A stretch of 64,000 nt of DNA from Thinopyrum elongatum (Eukaryota; Streptophyta; Magnoliopsida; Poales; Poaceae): NCBI GenBank assembly GCA_011799875.1, contig CM022297.1:517440929-517504928 (forward strand). Direction: 5' to 3'. Of this stretch, positions 21,062 to 33,500 are shown in pieces; position 1 is the stretch's first letter, and each line of letters starts with the position of its first letter. A program made the position numbers and the translations under genes. Below the pieces are notes generated by a model that saw nothing but the letters and a program-made list of their open reading frames with translations, did no database searches and was not told the DNA's origin.

Positions 21062-24000
21062 ATGGCACGTGCTACTGTTTCATTGAATTTTAATGCGTTC
21101 CTAGAGAAAGCTAAGTTGAAAGATGATGGTAGCAACTACACGGACTGGGTCCGTAACTTGAGGATTATCCTCATTGCTGCATAGAAGAATTATGTCCTTG
21201 ATGCACCGCTAGGTGACGGACCTACTGCAGGAGCTGATGCAGACGTTGTGAATGCCTGGCAGGCTTGATCTGATGACTACTCGATAGTTCAGTGTGCCAT
21301 GCTTTACAGCTTGAAACCGGGACTTCAAAAGCGTTTTGAACGCCACGGAGCATATGAGATGTTCCAAGAGCTGAAATTAATATTTCAAGCAAATGCCCGG
21401 GTTGAGAGATATGAAGTCTCCAACAAATTCTTTAGCTGTAAGATGGAGGAGAACAGTTCTGTTAGTGAACACATACTCAGAATGTCTGGGTACCACAACT
21501 ACTTGACTCAGTTCGGAATTGATCTTCCAGCTGAGAGTGTTATTGACAGAGTTTTTCAGTCACTGCCACCAAGATACAAAGGCTTTGTGATAAACTATAA
21601 TATGCAAGGGATGACGAAAACGATTCCCGAGCTCTTCGCGATGCTGAAATCGGCGGAGGTAGAAATCAAGAAGGAGCATCGAGTGTTGATGGTTAACAAG
21701 ACCACTAGTTTCAAGAAAAAGAGCAAGGGAAAGAAAGGGAACTTCAAGAAGAATGGAAAGCAAGTTGCCGCTCCCATGAAGAAGCCCAAAGCTGGACCCA
21801 AGCCTGAAACTGAGTGCTTCTACTGCAAAGAAAATGGTCACTGAAAGCGGAACTGCCCCAAATACTTGGCGGATAAGAAGGATGGCAAAGTGAACAAAGA
21901 TATATTTGATATACATGTTATTGATGTGTTCCTTACTAGTGCTCGTAGTAGCGCCTGAGTATTTGATACCGGTTCGGTTGCTCATATTTGTAACTCGAAA
22001 CAGGAGCTGCGGAATAAACAAAGATTGGCTAAGGACGAGGTGACGATGCGCGTCGGAAATGGTTCCAAGGTTGATGTGATCGCCGTCGGCACGCTACCTC
22101 TACATCTACCTTCGGGATTAGTTTTAGACCTTAATAATTGTTATTTGGTGCCAGCGTTGAGCATGAACATTATATCTGGATCATATTTATTGCGAGACGG
22201 TTATTCATTTAAGTCAGAGAATAATGGTTGTTCTATTTATATGAGTAATATCTTTTATGGTCATTCACCTTTAATGAATGGTCTATTCTTGTTGAATCTC
22301 GATTATAGTGATACACATATTCATAATATTGATGCCAAAAAATGTAAGGTTGATAATGATAGTGCGACATACTTGTGGCACTGCCATTTAGATCATATTG
22401 GTGTAAAGCGCATGAAGAAACTCCATGCGGATGGACTTTTGGAGTCACTTGATTATGAATCATTTGATACTTGCGAACCATGCCTCATGGGTAAGATGAC
22501 TAAAACTCTATTCTCCGAAACAATGGAGCGAGCTAATGACTTATTGGAAATAATACATACTGATGTATGCGGTCCGATGAGTGTTGAGGCACACGGCGGG
22601 TATCGTTATTTTCTGACCTTCACAGATGATTTGAGTAGGTATGGGTATATCTACTTGATGAAACACAAGTCTGAAAATTTTGAAAAGTTCAAAAAAATTC
22701 AGAGTGAAGTGGAGAATCATCGTAACAAGAAAATAAAATTTCTACGATCCGATCACGGAGGTGAATATTTGAGTTACGAGTTTGGCCTTCATTTAAAACA
22801 ATGTGGAATTGTTTCACAACTCACGCCACCTGGAACACCACAATGAAATGGTGTGTCCGAACATCGTAATCGTACTTTATTAGATATGGTGCGTTCTATG
22901 ATGTCTCTTATCGATTTGCCTTTATCATTTTGGGGTTATGCATTAGAGACAGCCGCATTCACGTTAAATAGGGCACCATCTAAATCCGTTGAGATTACAC
23001 CATATGAACTATGGTTTGGCAAAAAACCTAAGTTGTCGTTTCTTAAAGTTTGGGGATGCGATGCTTATGTCAAACAGCTTCAGCCTGATAAGCTCAAACC
23101 CAAAGCGGAGAAGTGCGTCTTCATATGATACCCTAAAAAGACCATTGGGTATACCTTCTACCATAGATCCGAAGGAAAGATCTTTGTTGCCAAGAATGGG
23201 TCCTTTATAGAGAATGAGTTTCTCTCGAAAGAAATAAGTGGGAGGAAAGTAGAACTTGATGAGGTAGTTGTACCTTCTCTCGAATTGGAAAGTAGCACAC
23301 CAGGAAAAACCGTTTCCGTGATGCCTACACCAACCAGAGAGGAAGCTAATGATGATGATCATGAAACTTCAGATCAAGTTACTACTGAACTTCATAGGAC
23401 GACCAGAACACTTATCGCACCAGAGTGGTACAGTAATCCTGTCCTGGAAGTCATGTTATTAGACCACGGCGAATCTACGAACTATGAAGAAGCTATGATA
23501 AGCCCAGATTCTGAGAAATGGCTTGAGGCCATGAAATCTGAGATAGGATCCATATATGAGAACAAAGTGTGGACTTTGGCGGACTTGCCCGATGATCGGC
23601 AAGCCATTGAGAATAAATGGATCTTCAAGAAAAAGATGGACGCTGATGGTAATATCACTGTCTACAAAGCTTGACTTGCCGCAAAAGGTTTTCGACAAGT
23701 TCAAGGGGTTGACTACGATGAGACTTTCTCACCCGTAGCAATGCTTAAGTCTGTCAGAATCATGTTAGCAATTGCCGCATTTTATGATTATGAAATCTGG
23801 CAAATGGACGTCAAAACTGCATTCCTTAATGGATTTCTTAAAGAAGAGTTGTATATGATGCAACCAGAAGGTTTTGTCGATCCTAAAGGTGCTAACAAAG
23901 TATGCAAGCTCCAGCGATCCATCTATGGACTGGTGCAAGCATCTCGCAGTTGGAATATGCGCTTTGATGAGGTGATCAAAGCATATGGTTTTATACAGAC

Positions 24001-25045
24001 TTACGGTGAAGCCTGTATTTACAAGAAAGTGAGTGGGAGCTCTGTAGCATTTCTGATATTATATGTGGATGACATATTGTTGATTGAAAATGATATAGAA
24101 TTTCTGGATAGCATAAAAGGATACTTGAATAAGAATTTTTCAATGAAAGACCTCGGTGAAGCTGCTTATATATTGGGCATCAAGATCTATAGGGATATAT
24201 CGAGACGCTTAATAGGACTTTCACAAAGCACATACTTTGACAACGTTTTGAAGAAGTTCAAAATGGACCAGTCAAAGAAAGAGTTCTTGCATGTGTTGCA
24301 ATGTGTGAAATTGAGTCAGACTCAAAGCCCGACCACGGCAGAAGATAGAGAGAAAATGAAATTCATTTCCTATGTCTCAGCCATAGGTTCTATTATGTAT
24401 GCCATGCTGTGTACCAGACCTGATGTGTGCCTTGCCATAAGTTTGGCAGGGAGATACCAAAGTAATCCACGAGTGGATCACTGGACAGCGGTCAAGAGTA
24501 TCCTAAAGTACCTGAAAAGGACCAAGGATATGTTTCTCGTTTATGGAGGTGATGAAGAGCTTGTCGTAAAGGGTTACGTCAATGCTAGCTTCGACACAGA
24601 TCCGGATGACTCTAAGTCACAAACCGGATACGTATCTATATTAAATGGTGGAGCTGTCAGTTGGTGCAGTTCTAAGTAGAGCGTCGTGGCGGGATCTACG
24701 TGTGAAGCAGAGTACAAAGCTGCTTCGAAAGCAGCGCATGAAGGAGTCTAGATGAAGGAGTTCATATCCGATCTGGGTGTAATACCAAGTGCATCGGGTC
24801 CAATGACAATCTTTTGTGACAACACTGGAGTAATTGCCATAGCAAAGGAGCCCAGATTTCATAAGAGAACCAAACACATCAAGCGGCGCTTCAACTCTAT
24901 TTGTGAGTATGTCAAGGATGGAGACATAGAACTTAGAAAAATACATACGGATCTGAATGTGGCAGACCCGTTGACTAAACCTCTTCCGCGGGCAAAACAT
25001 GATCAGCACCAAGACTCCATGGGTGTTAGATTCATTACTATGTAA
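21062..25045 (+). pseudogene. Copia gag-pol polyprotein, nine in-frame stops, no frameshift
   Basis: One frame of 1328 codons runs from ATG 21062 to the natural stop at 25043. Stops interrupt it at 21182, 21266, 21842, 21956, 22844, 23126, 23672, 24677 and 24749. Domains in order: gag (about 21062-21790); a CCHC zinc knuckle (CFYCKENGH then KRNC, with a stop between); protease DTGS (about 21966); the integrase zinc finger (H…H…CEPC, about 22375-22485); the integrase core with conserved Asp residues (HTDVCGP, about 22556); reverse transcriptase with YVDD at 24062-24073; and RNase H (CEAEYKA, about 24703). No indel breaks the frame over 4 kb. The element could move only with proteins from an intact relative. 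Confidence 0.9.
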
Positions 25046-25670
25046 TCTAGATTATTGACTCTAGTGCAAGTGGGAGACTGATGAAAATATGCCCTAGAGA
25101 CAATAATAAAGTTGTTATTATTATATTTCCTTATTCATGATAAATGTTTATTATTCATGCTAGAATTGTATTGACCGAAAACTTAAATACATATGTGGAT
25201 ACATAAACAAATACCGTGCGCGCTACAACAAAACATGTCAGTAGATACGCTTTTTCTAAGACGCTTTTATATTCGCCTCTACATTAGGAACTACCTATTA
25301 TGTAGAGACGTTTTTTAGGACCATGTGCATAGCGTCACAAATTTCACATTTAGAGGTGCATCACATTCATTATTATTTTCATGTGTAGATATGTAGCCAC
25401 GATTTTTGAGTCGTTTTAAAAGACGACGCTATGGCTTTGAGAAGAATTTAACAATAATCTATAATATTTTCTAAGAGTAATAACATATAATCTTGTAATG
25501 GTAGGCTGTAAATAAAATCAAACTAATAAAATGGACAAAACACTAATCGGAAACGACCTGCCCATCTCTGCCAACAAATGAAACAGAAATCTCTTGACGA
25601 AACTTAGTTTTTTTTTTGGTTGAAACATGGAACAGAAATCTCTTCGCGCGCACCTCCCAGACCTGGGAGC

Positions 25671-25786
25671 CCCTATTTGACGCCCTTTGCGTCAAATTGT
25701 CAGCGTGACGCACAGAGAGGGAGCCCAGTCACCCTATTTGACGCCCTTTGCGTCAAATTGTCAGCGTGACGCACAGAGAGGGAGCC
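25671..25786. repeat. Direct repeat of a 61-bp unit
   Basis: Two nearly perfect copies start CCCTATTTGACGCCCTTTGC at 25671 and 25732, each ending GAGAGGGAGCC. The unit itself contains a small inverted pair, TTTGACGC/GCGTCAAA. Confidence 0.9.
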
Positions 25787-25854
25787 TGACTGGGCCGGCC
25801 CATCGAGTTCTAGCGCGGGACGAAAAAGAGAGCAGAAAAAGGAAATGTGCGCGA

Positions 25855-25930
25855 CCCAGGATTCGAACGGGAGACCAACTGTGTACTATAACGCGCTCCA
25901 AGCCAATCCAGCTAACCAGTATTATTGTCA
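25855..25930 (-). repeat. tRNA-like sequence
   Basis: Reading the complement, TGGCTTGGAGCGCG is followed by GTTCGAATCCTGGGTCGCGC, which has the form of a tRNA B box and 3' acceptor side. No full cloverleaf could be formed by eye and the A box is weak. It is best read as a tRNA-derived fragment carried by the transposon. A second weaker one lies near 27080-27150. Confidence 0.4.
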
Positions 25931-26079
25931 ATAAGGCAGTGCATAGCTTAAAGAACTAAACATCGATGTAGAACCGGAATGGTCTACTGTAGCAAACCGG
26001 AACTAGTACAGTAGCGAACCAAAAGTAGCTATTGTAGCGAATCTGAATTAGTTACTGGGGTGAACTTTTCTTAATGTAT

Positions 26080-27785
26080 ATTTTGAAAAAGTACCAACAT
26101 GTCTTCAATTCCTGGGGAAAAAAACCCGGAGACAAGAACATTATTTGAATATGTGAACAATTGTTTTTAAAAGGCAGAAAAATTGAACGGAAAATATTGT
26201 TTTTGAAAACATAAACCATTTTTTTGAATTTGTGAACAAATTATGAAATTCTGAACAGTTGTTGAAACCACGATATTTTTTTGAATTTTTTAACAAATAT
26301 TTGAAAATTGGAACATTTCATGATATTTGGAGCAAAAATTTGAAACCGCGAACATTCTTTTTGAATTTGTGAACAAAAACTTTAAAATGGAACATTTCAT
26401 GAAATTCCGAACGATTTGAAATCGAGAACATTTTCTGAAACGCGGACATTTTTTAATTTCTGACCAAAATTCGTAATCCCGAAAAATGGAACATTTCATG
26501 AAATTCGAACAAAAATTTAAAATCATGAACATTTTTTGATATTCTTGAATATTTTCTGAAATGCGAACATTTTTTTTAGTTTCTGACCAAAATTTGAATT
26601 CACCTTGTGAACAATAAAAATAAAAAAAGAAACATATTTTAGAGATCCTGAACATGTTTTCAACTTGTGGACAAAGTTTAAACATAGGAACATATTTTTG
26701 AAATTCCTGTACATTTTTTGATAACAGAATACTTTTTGAAAAACCTGAACAAAATTTGAAACTTTCGAAAGAAATATTAAAAAGAAAGTCAACTTGAACA
26801 ACAAAAAGCAAAAAAGAAAAGAAAAATGAAACAAAAAAGTGAAAAGAAAAAAGAAACAAATAAACAAAAAATCTAAAAAGGTAAAAAACGAAAAATCAAA
26901 CAAAAAGAGAAAACCAGACAAAATTGTTAAGGTTCCTAGAACCAGAAAAAACCGGAGCTTGAACCTTCTCAAAACCAGGATCTGTGTAGACGCAAATGGT
27001 TAAGACGACTGGGCGGCCCACCAGGCGCAATGCGATTTTGTTTAACGCGCGACCTAAAAATCCCAAAAAAGAAGTGACCTAGCGAATTTGAACTCAAAAC
27101 CTAGCGCAGCTGAACTCCGCTGCTTGCCAATGGAACAGATACCTCTTGGTGAATGTTACCAAGTGCAAAATATTTAATAACACACTGCAGCGTCGAGATT
27201 CGGAAACATTTCTGATTATTTTCGAAAACTGCCAAAAAAATTGAAATCTCAAATATAAAAAAATGCAAATTTCATTTAAAATTCTAGTTTTTTAAAACAA
27301 ATGTGAATTGAAAATCCGAACATTTTTTGAAAAACATAAATAAATTTTGAAATCCCCCCAAAACATTAAAATGCAAATACTTCTTGAATATTCTGAACAT
27401 TCCTTAAAAACAAGAGCAAATTTTGAAATGACGAATTTTTTAAAAGTGAACATTTAATTTTAAAGGGTACAAGTTTTGAAAACATGAACAAAATTTTAAA
27501 AATGCCAATCATTTTTTATATTTTCGAACATTTATTGAATATTGTGAAGAAAATATGAAATTCTGATTTTTTTTTTTTGAAAATGTGAGCACTAAAAAAT
27601 ATATATATTTGGAAAACGTGAACAAAATTTTGAATTCCAGGAACAGTTTGGAAAGATTTATAGAAAAAATAAATTCTAAATATTGTTGAATTAATGAAAA
27701 AGAAGTGGAAAATGAAATAGAAAAAAAAGTAAAATAAAAATAAAAATAAGAAAATAAGAAGAAGACACAAAACTTTTTCAAAATT
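26080..27785. repeat. AT-rich degenerate short-period repeat block
   Basis: Over 1.7 kb the motif GAAC/ATTTTTTGAA, with variants such as GTGAACAAAATTTGAAA, recurs at irregular spacing, broken at about 26930-27250 by a more complex segment. The open frames here (189 and 149 codons, minus) are Phe/Lys/Ser/Cys-rich shadows of the repeat. Such blocks are common inside Triticeae CACTA elements. Confidence 0.6.
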
Positions 27786-27972
27786 TCAGGTAGTTGCTAC
27801 GTGTGCAAACCCGCACATCACGCATGGGTACCCGTGGGAAGGATGTGTTCTCTTCTAGCGCAAGAAGAAACAAAACTTTATTCCGTGTAGCCGCTCGTCT
27901 CGTGTTCATCACCGCGCTCATACCAAGTCGCGCCAATTTTATTGAGCTCATTGTGCCACCATGCCCTTCCTC

Positions 27973-28592
27973 GGGCTTTTTAACTATTCTGACCCTTTCA
28001 GCAAACTTTTGTCACAGAGTGAACTCGACATGAAAGTATTTTACGATCTGACCCTTTTAGCAACGCCATAGCCCGCGGCGTTTATGCCCAAACATAAAAA
28101 CGCCGAGGTAGCTTGCGTTTCTGTCCAACAAAGAAACGCCGAGGTAGCTCGCGTTTCGGACCAGGTAAGAAACGCCATAGGCGTTGGCGTTTCAGACCAA
28201 GAAACAAACGCCATAGGCATTGGCGTTGCGGCCCTGGTTATGGAGTAGTTTCTTACCTTGGCGTTTCTAAGAAGGCCGGAAACGCCGCTGGCCTTGGCGT
28301 TTCTGGCCCGGCATCTCTGGCAGCTGAGGAGGAAGACCCTGACGAGGCAGCGAGTGGGCTGGGTGCTAGCGAAGAAACGCCAAGGCCTATGGCATTTCTT
28401 ACCTGGTCTGAAACACGAGCTACCTCGGTGTTTCTTTGTTGGACAGAAACGCGAGCTACCTCGGCGTTGCTATGTTGGGCAGAAACGCCGCGGGCTATGG
28501 CGTTGCCAAAAGGGTCAGATCGTGAAATACTTTCATATCGAGTTCACTTTGTGACAAAGTTTGCTGAAAGGGTCAAAATAGTGATTTCGGCC
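27973..28592. mobile_element. Mutator-like foldback element, 620 bp
   Basis: A 9-bp target duplication CCCTTCCTC flanks it exactly (27964-27972 and 28593-28601). The two arms are inverted copies for most of their length: CTGACCCTTTCAGCAAAC… on the left mirrors …GTTTGCTGAAAGGGTCA on the right, and ACGCCATAGCCCGCGGCG mirrors CGCCGCGGGCTATGGCGT. The transcript would fold into a long hairpin. The 177-codon frame across it is a by-product of the palindrome. Confidence 0.88.
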
Positions 28593-28689
28593 CCCTTCCT
28601 CCTTATGGTCGACATTGTACATCGGAACATTATAATTATATTTTGATATAATTATTATTTTTCTTTAGAAAACAATCACTGACAATATA

Positions 28690-29430
28690 TGAGCAATAAA
28701 TAATTTTTTTTCTTGAAACGATAGGATTCCTGCATTCATTAAAAAAAGTTGCTCAGTTAATTGGAGAAAACCAAGCGAGAACAAAATAGCCCGGTTAATT
28801 ATGAAGAACTGGGAAAAGCAAACACAATCGTTGAGCGACACACAGAAGATACCCCACCGCACACTACTCCAAAGAGAGCCTCGTTGAGACAACACGTATG
28901 TGTCATCGTCATCACTACTCCCCTAGAGGCGTCCTCGCCATTCCTGAACTCTGAGCAAAACTTCAAATCCACCGTAGGTGATCGTCGACCCAATCCACAC
29001 TGTACAGGCCGTGTGAAGATGTATGAAGATCTGCACCAGAACTCAGTCGCCTATGACTAGGCATCGCAACTCCGACTCTCACGGAGAATCATGAAGAAGA
29101 ACTAGGCACAACTAGTGCCGCATAAGACCATTGAACGAACCACCTGATTCCATCATCGTATGCCATCGAGACCCCACCATCACAACTTCGACTTCACAGC
29201 AACAAACAAGCCGTCGGAGAAGAGCCGACTACGCCCCAACCATTGCCATGTCTTCGATATTGCTCCCCTCATCATCGTTGCTAGAGAAAGTCTCGACGCC
29301 AACACCGGCGTCTTCCACTGACCCCGCTCGCCAATATCCAGCTCCAAAGGAAAAGCCCCCATGGGAGGGGGGATGTGACACCAAGACGCCGCCATCGTCT
29401 GATAAATCCAAGCTAAACTAGGGGCTAATG
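28690..29430 (-). mobile_element. Possible non-LTR (LINE) 3' end fragment
   Basis: A T-run followed by CTTGAAACGATAGGATTCCTG and CATTCATTAAAAAAAG (28708-28750) resembles the complement of a Triticeae LINE tail. The following 650 bp hold no intact reverse transcriptase. The assignment rests on the tail alone. Confidence 0.3.
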
Positions 29431-32400
29431 TTGGGGTTATTCCCCACGATGAGACCCGGCACTAGTGTGACCCGGTTTTCGAGCTTACAGGTTCGAAGAG
29501 TCACACCGCTTCCGGGGACGCCCGCTCCCTCAAGAAGAAGCCCGCCGCTGCCGCTGCCACACAGGCTTTTTCCGGCGGCGCACCACGGCAGCGGTGAGGG
29601 GGGAAGACGATGGAGGAGGCAGTTATTTGTGGTGGCTAGGTTCATCGCCTTGTGGAGCGACGCGGGCCCTGATGTGTGCTTCTTAATGGCATATGTGTAA
29701 AAAGTAATAACATAGCAAGTGTATGACAACCGTCCCATTCGTTCCTTTATTTGAGGTATATTTGTTTTTTCAAAAGTCAAACGAATGTATGTTTGACCAT
29801 GTTTTAGAAAAATATATCAATATCCACAACACGAAAATTATATCAGTATGTAATAGAAATAAATTGTCATTTTCCTAAATGATTAAAATTAAGTTTTCCT
29901 GCATTTTGTTTGGAGGAAATTATTTTGGCCCTTGGCGCTCCTATTTTTCTTTTGCCGCCAGAAAATATCTCCCCGTGTATATTCTCTCTCACCCACGCCG
30001 CCATCTCCCCACTTATCTCCTTCAACCTCCAAATCCATCTAATGGGATCCCTCCCTGGCCGGTGATGTGCATCGCCTCCACACAGGAGCGGCGATCGATT
30101 CGTTTGGTGGCGGACTGAGGGAGACTCGGTGGGCGGCGAGCGATTGGATGCGGCGGAGGTTGGGGGACAGAGACCGGCCGGCGGTTGCCCCGGGGGCGGC
30201 GGCGGCGGCGGCAGATCGGAGGAAGCATCTGCTGCAACGTACAACTTCGTCTTCAACCTATAGGTGGAATATGCATAGCAAGCACGGAAGTACATCTGTG
30301 CCGCCTAGGGTAGCCACCCCAGATTCGTCGTTCCCCTGCCCATTGTGATCTGACCGCTCAAGCTATGGTACGGAAAATCTTCAAATTCTTCTAGTATCTC
30401 ATACTTATGTAGTAAATTGATTTCCTGCTTAATCGCTGTAAATTTTAGTTGTTCAACTCTGCAAACTGAAGGTGCTCTGGTTCGTGGTAGCCTGGTAGGA
30501 GTCACATCAATACAAAAATCTTCTGAACATTGGGCGTACATACAGCTTGCATGTTCGCTCGGTTTGATTGCTTCTCGGTTGGGTTGCTTGTTGTTTACAG
30601 ATTGTGGGGAGAGATGAAAAACTACCAGCCTGGATGGCGCTCGTCGTGTCTGGCGTACAACCTGTTGCGTGGCAATGACGGCTTTGCGGGGCGGCAGTGT
30701 TGGCGCCGGGCACCGGCGACCACCTTTGGCTCCGCTCCTTGTCACCGTTTTGCCATCCGTTCTCGCGCGTGGCCCTCGTGGCAAAACTCTAGACATCAGG
30801 TGGGGATTGGTGACCATCGGTGTTGTTGCCTTGGAGCTACCAGCGCACGATTCCACCTCTGACGTTTCATGCCCGAGTGCTATTTATTGGACTCACTCCA
30901 CTTGATCTCAAGTGATGCGATCATACAGGTCTGTCTAGCCGCCTCCCTTGTCTGTTTGTAGTTGCTGCTTTCTGGAAAGTAGTACAAATTGGTCTAGCCA
31001 CAGCCCACAGCCGCACCTGTGCCCCTGCATTCAAACAAATGGAATTAAGATTCGAAGTTAGTAGAAAACTGATAACATGTTCAGAATTTTCACATCACAC
31101 AACCAAGTAAAATCCGATAGACAGGGGACACGAAAATGGCGCATCCATGTTTTGATTGCATCCGTGTATTCAACAATCACATAGCATGTTATGTTTCACC
31201 CGGAAAATAAAAAAAATAAAAGATCACAGAACATATTTTACTTCAAATTTCTTCATTACCTTAGTGAATTAGAGAATAGAACAATAATGTATCTTTTGTT
31301 ATGAGCATGATTGCATGAATAGTACATCTAGTTCAGCAAAAAAAAGGACCGGGAGAAAATATTTGATAGTTGGAAACCAACTATATCAGTTATAATATTC
31401 AAATATGCTAATTATTTGCTTAATGAAATGCTCACTATATATATTCAGAAGTATAACAGAGTTACATAGGTGTTACTCTGCTGATTTGGCTCTGCTTCTC
31501 CTGTTTGCAAAGAGGATTTTCTTATTTCTGCTATCTGGCAGTTCTTATCTAATAATGGCTATCATTTGCCATTGATAATATTATCTCGTAGTTTAATTCT
31601 GCCTATAGCGCAGGATTTGATTTCATTCACCGTCCATTATTTAGCTACTTCAACGTCCTACTAGCCTTGCTATCTCTAAGGAGAAACATAAATGTCGAAT
31701 GATGTTGCCATTCCTGACACTGAAAAATGGTCATGTTTTTCATGCCCAACAGGTGTTACCTTTGATAAAGCATGCAGATCATTTACTATCTCTTTGTCCA
31801 TTTCAGGGGAGAGCATTTCAAAGGAATCATGGACTGGAGGTGTAAGGTTACATGACAAGCTATTTTGCTCACGCAGTTTGATGAAAAAATTCATGAAGTC
31901 CACTTCCCTGTTTATTTGGCTCATGATTAATGTTTTTTTTTAACTTCCAAATGTTGGCTAGCAATTGATATTCTATGATTAAACATGTCATAATCCATTG
32001 ATTTATGGTCACTGCTACATTCGATAATTTATAATCACATAAATGAACTTAAATTGTTTCGGGCCTGGCATGTTTAGCATTTGTTTACATTATAGTACAA
32101 TGAATATATGATGGAAACAACGTCGCAAGATCACTCAGCACTATTGGCTGGCACAGCAAAACATGGATACGCTTCTAGTTTACATGACGAGTACTTCATT
32201 TGTTTGCATCATGCATGCATGTTTAGCTTTCAAAATAAATTATTATGTTGTAACACACCGAAAGTATGTGTAGAATAAGGCTACTTAGTGCATTCCTAGT
32301 ACATGATATCGGAACTCCTGGAAATTATCATTCTTGAGCTGATTATGTGTCTCCATTCACACCTCTTCCTATTTAATTGCAGAATGCTCATACTGAAAAT

Positions 32401-33500
32401 AGCAATGCAGCCAAGTTAGGTGGTCTTCACGAAGTCACTAAGCAGGTACATATATGCTAGGTATCCAAACGGTTGTAATTGTAGTTGGTCTAATTCTCTA
32501 TGAAATTGTCCTTCTTTGCGTAAAGTGAAATCTTCCCAGTTTTATGAATAACAAATGTTTCATTTCTTGCAAAAATGGGATAAAACTGAAGTCCTGTTCT
32601 TTTCAATCAATTTGAGAAGCAAAAACAAACCCGTGACCAATGGAAATTTAGGGGGTAAAGATAGAACATATATGGTTGAAGGAGACATGCTTGGAGAGTA
32701 GTATGGTGCAGTCTCTGTCTGTGGCTCTACAAATCTAGGTGATGTGAACTGGTTAGACCATATGAAAAATTCCAAACAGTAGGAGATGTTGGTTATGTTT
32801 TTGCTTGGCCTTGCTCACATGTAAGTATGTTTCCATACAAGCATAGAGTGTGCTCCAATATCCACATTTAAGATACTTTAGTTATCAAAATCTTTGTGGC
32901 TTTTAGGTACAAAAAACTAAGCCAACCATTCAAACAAAGCATTTGTACGATACACTTCTTATAATTTATCAAAGAACATCTTATGTTGCACTTGCCTAAA
33001 ACATTGTTCATTTTCATTGTCAGGGCGGTTGAGGATTTGAAAAGAGAGTGCATTAAGGGAGCCAGGAGATTTGAAAAGGGAGTGCACTGAAGGAGCCAGG
33101 ATCAGTTGATGAACCAGCCTGTGAATGAACAAGTATTGTGGCTTATGTTATATCTTAGCTTAATTGAGAACCATAGTTCTAGACTATAGGATATTTTCTT
33201 ATTTATTTGCATGTTCTGTATGAATATCTGTTAATATTCAGTTGTGAACTTCGGTGTAAGTATCTGTTCGGGCTGATTATTCCACTCAGCTTGCCTTTTT
33301 TTTAGGGGAACTCAGCTTGTCAATTTTGATAACGTGAAGTTTGCAAATGCAATCTATGACGTGGAATCGTGCCTTCATATGATGATATTATTTGATTAAT
33401 CTGCGTGTGCGGCCATGTCATGATAAAATGATCATTTGAAATGATGAAATACAAATTCAAAATAAATCAAACCATATTTAAAGTAAAATATTCCATTTGT
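29431..33500. other. Internal DNA of the CACTA-like element, possible captured exons
   Basis: There is no recognisable transposase. A GC-rich patch at 29940-30300 and two exon-like pieces stand out in otherwise AT-rich DNA. The first, 32383-32445, has an AG acceptor, 21 open codons and a GT donor. The second, 33024-33089, follows CATTGTCAG and ends in TGA. These could be pieces of a host gene captured by the transposon, but their translations were not recognised. Frames on both strands at 30300-30900 and 31676-31943 show no domain. Confidence 0.3.

Noticed and set aside
25855..25930. Functional tRNA gene
   Set aside because: Only the T-arm and acceptor side look right; no complete cloverleaf or clear A box, and it sits inside a transposon.
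26290..26972. Phe/Cys/Lys-rich frames of 149-189 codons, minus strand
   Set aside because: They are translations of the degenerate GAACATTTTTTGAA repeat, without start context or domain.
28113..28646. 177-codon frame with repeated Arg/Trp-rich words
   Set aside because: It lies across the arms of the Mutator-like foldback; the protein repeats simply mirror the palindrome and its internal GC-rich repeats.
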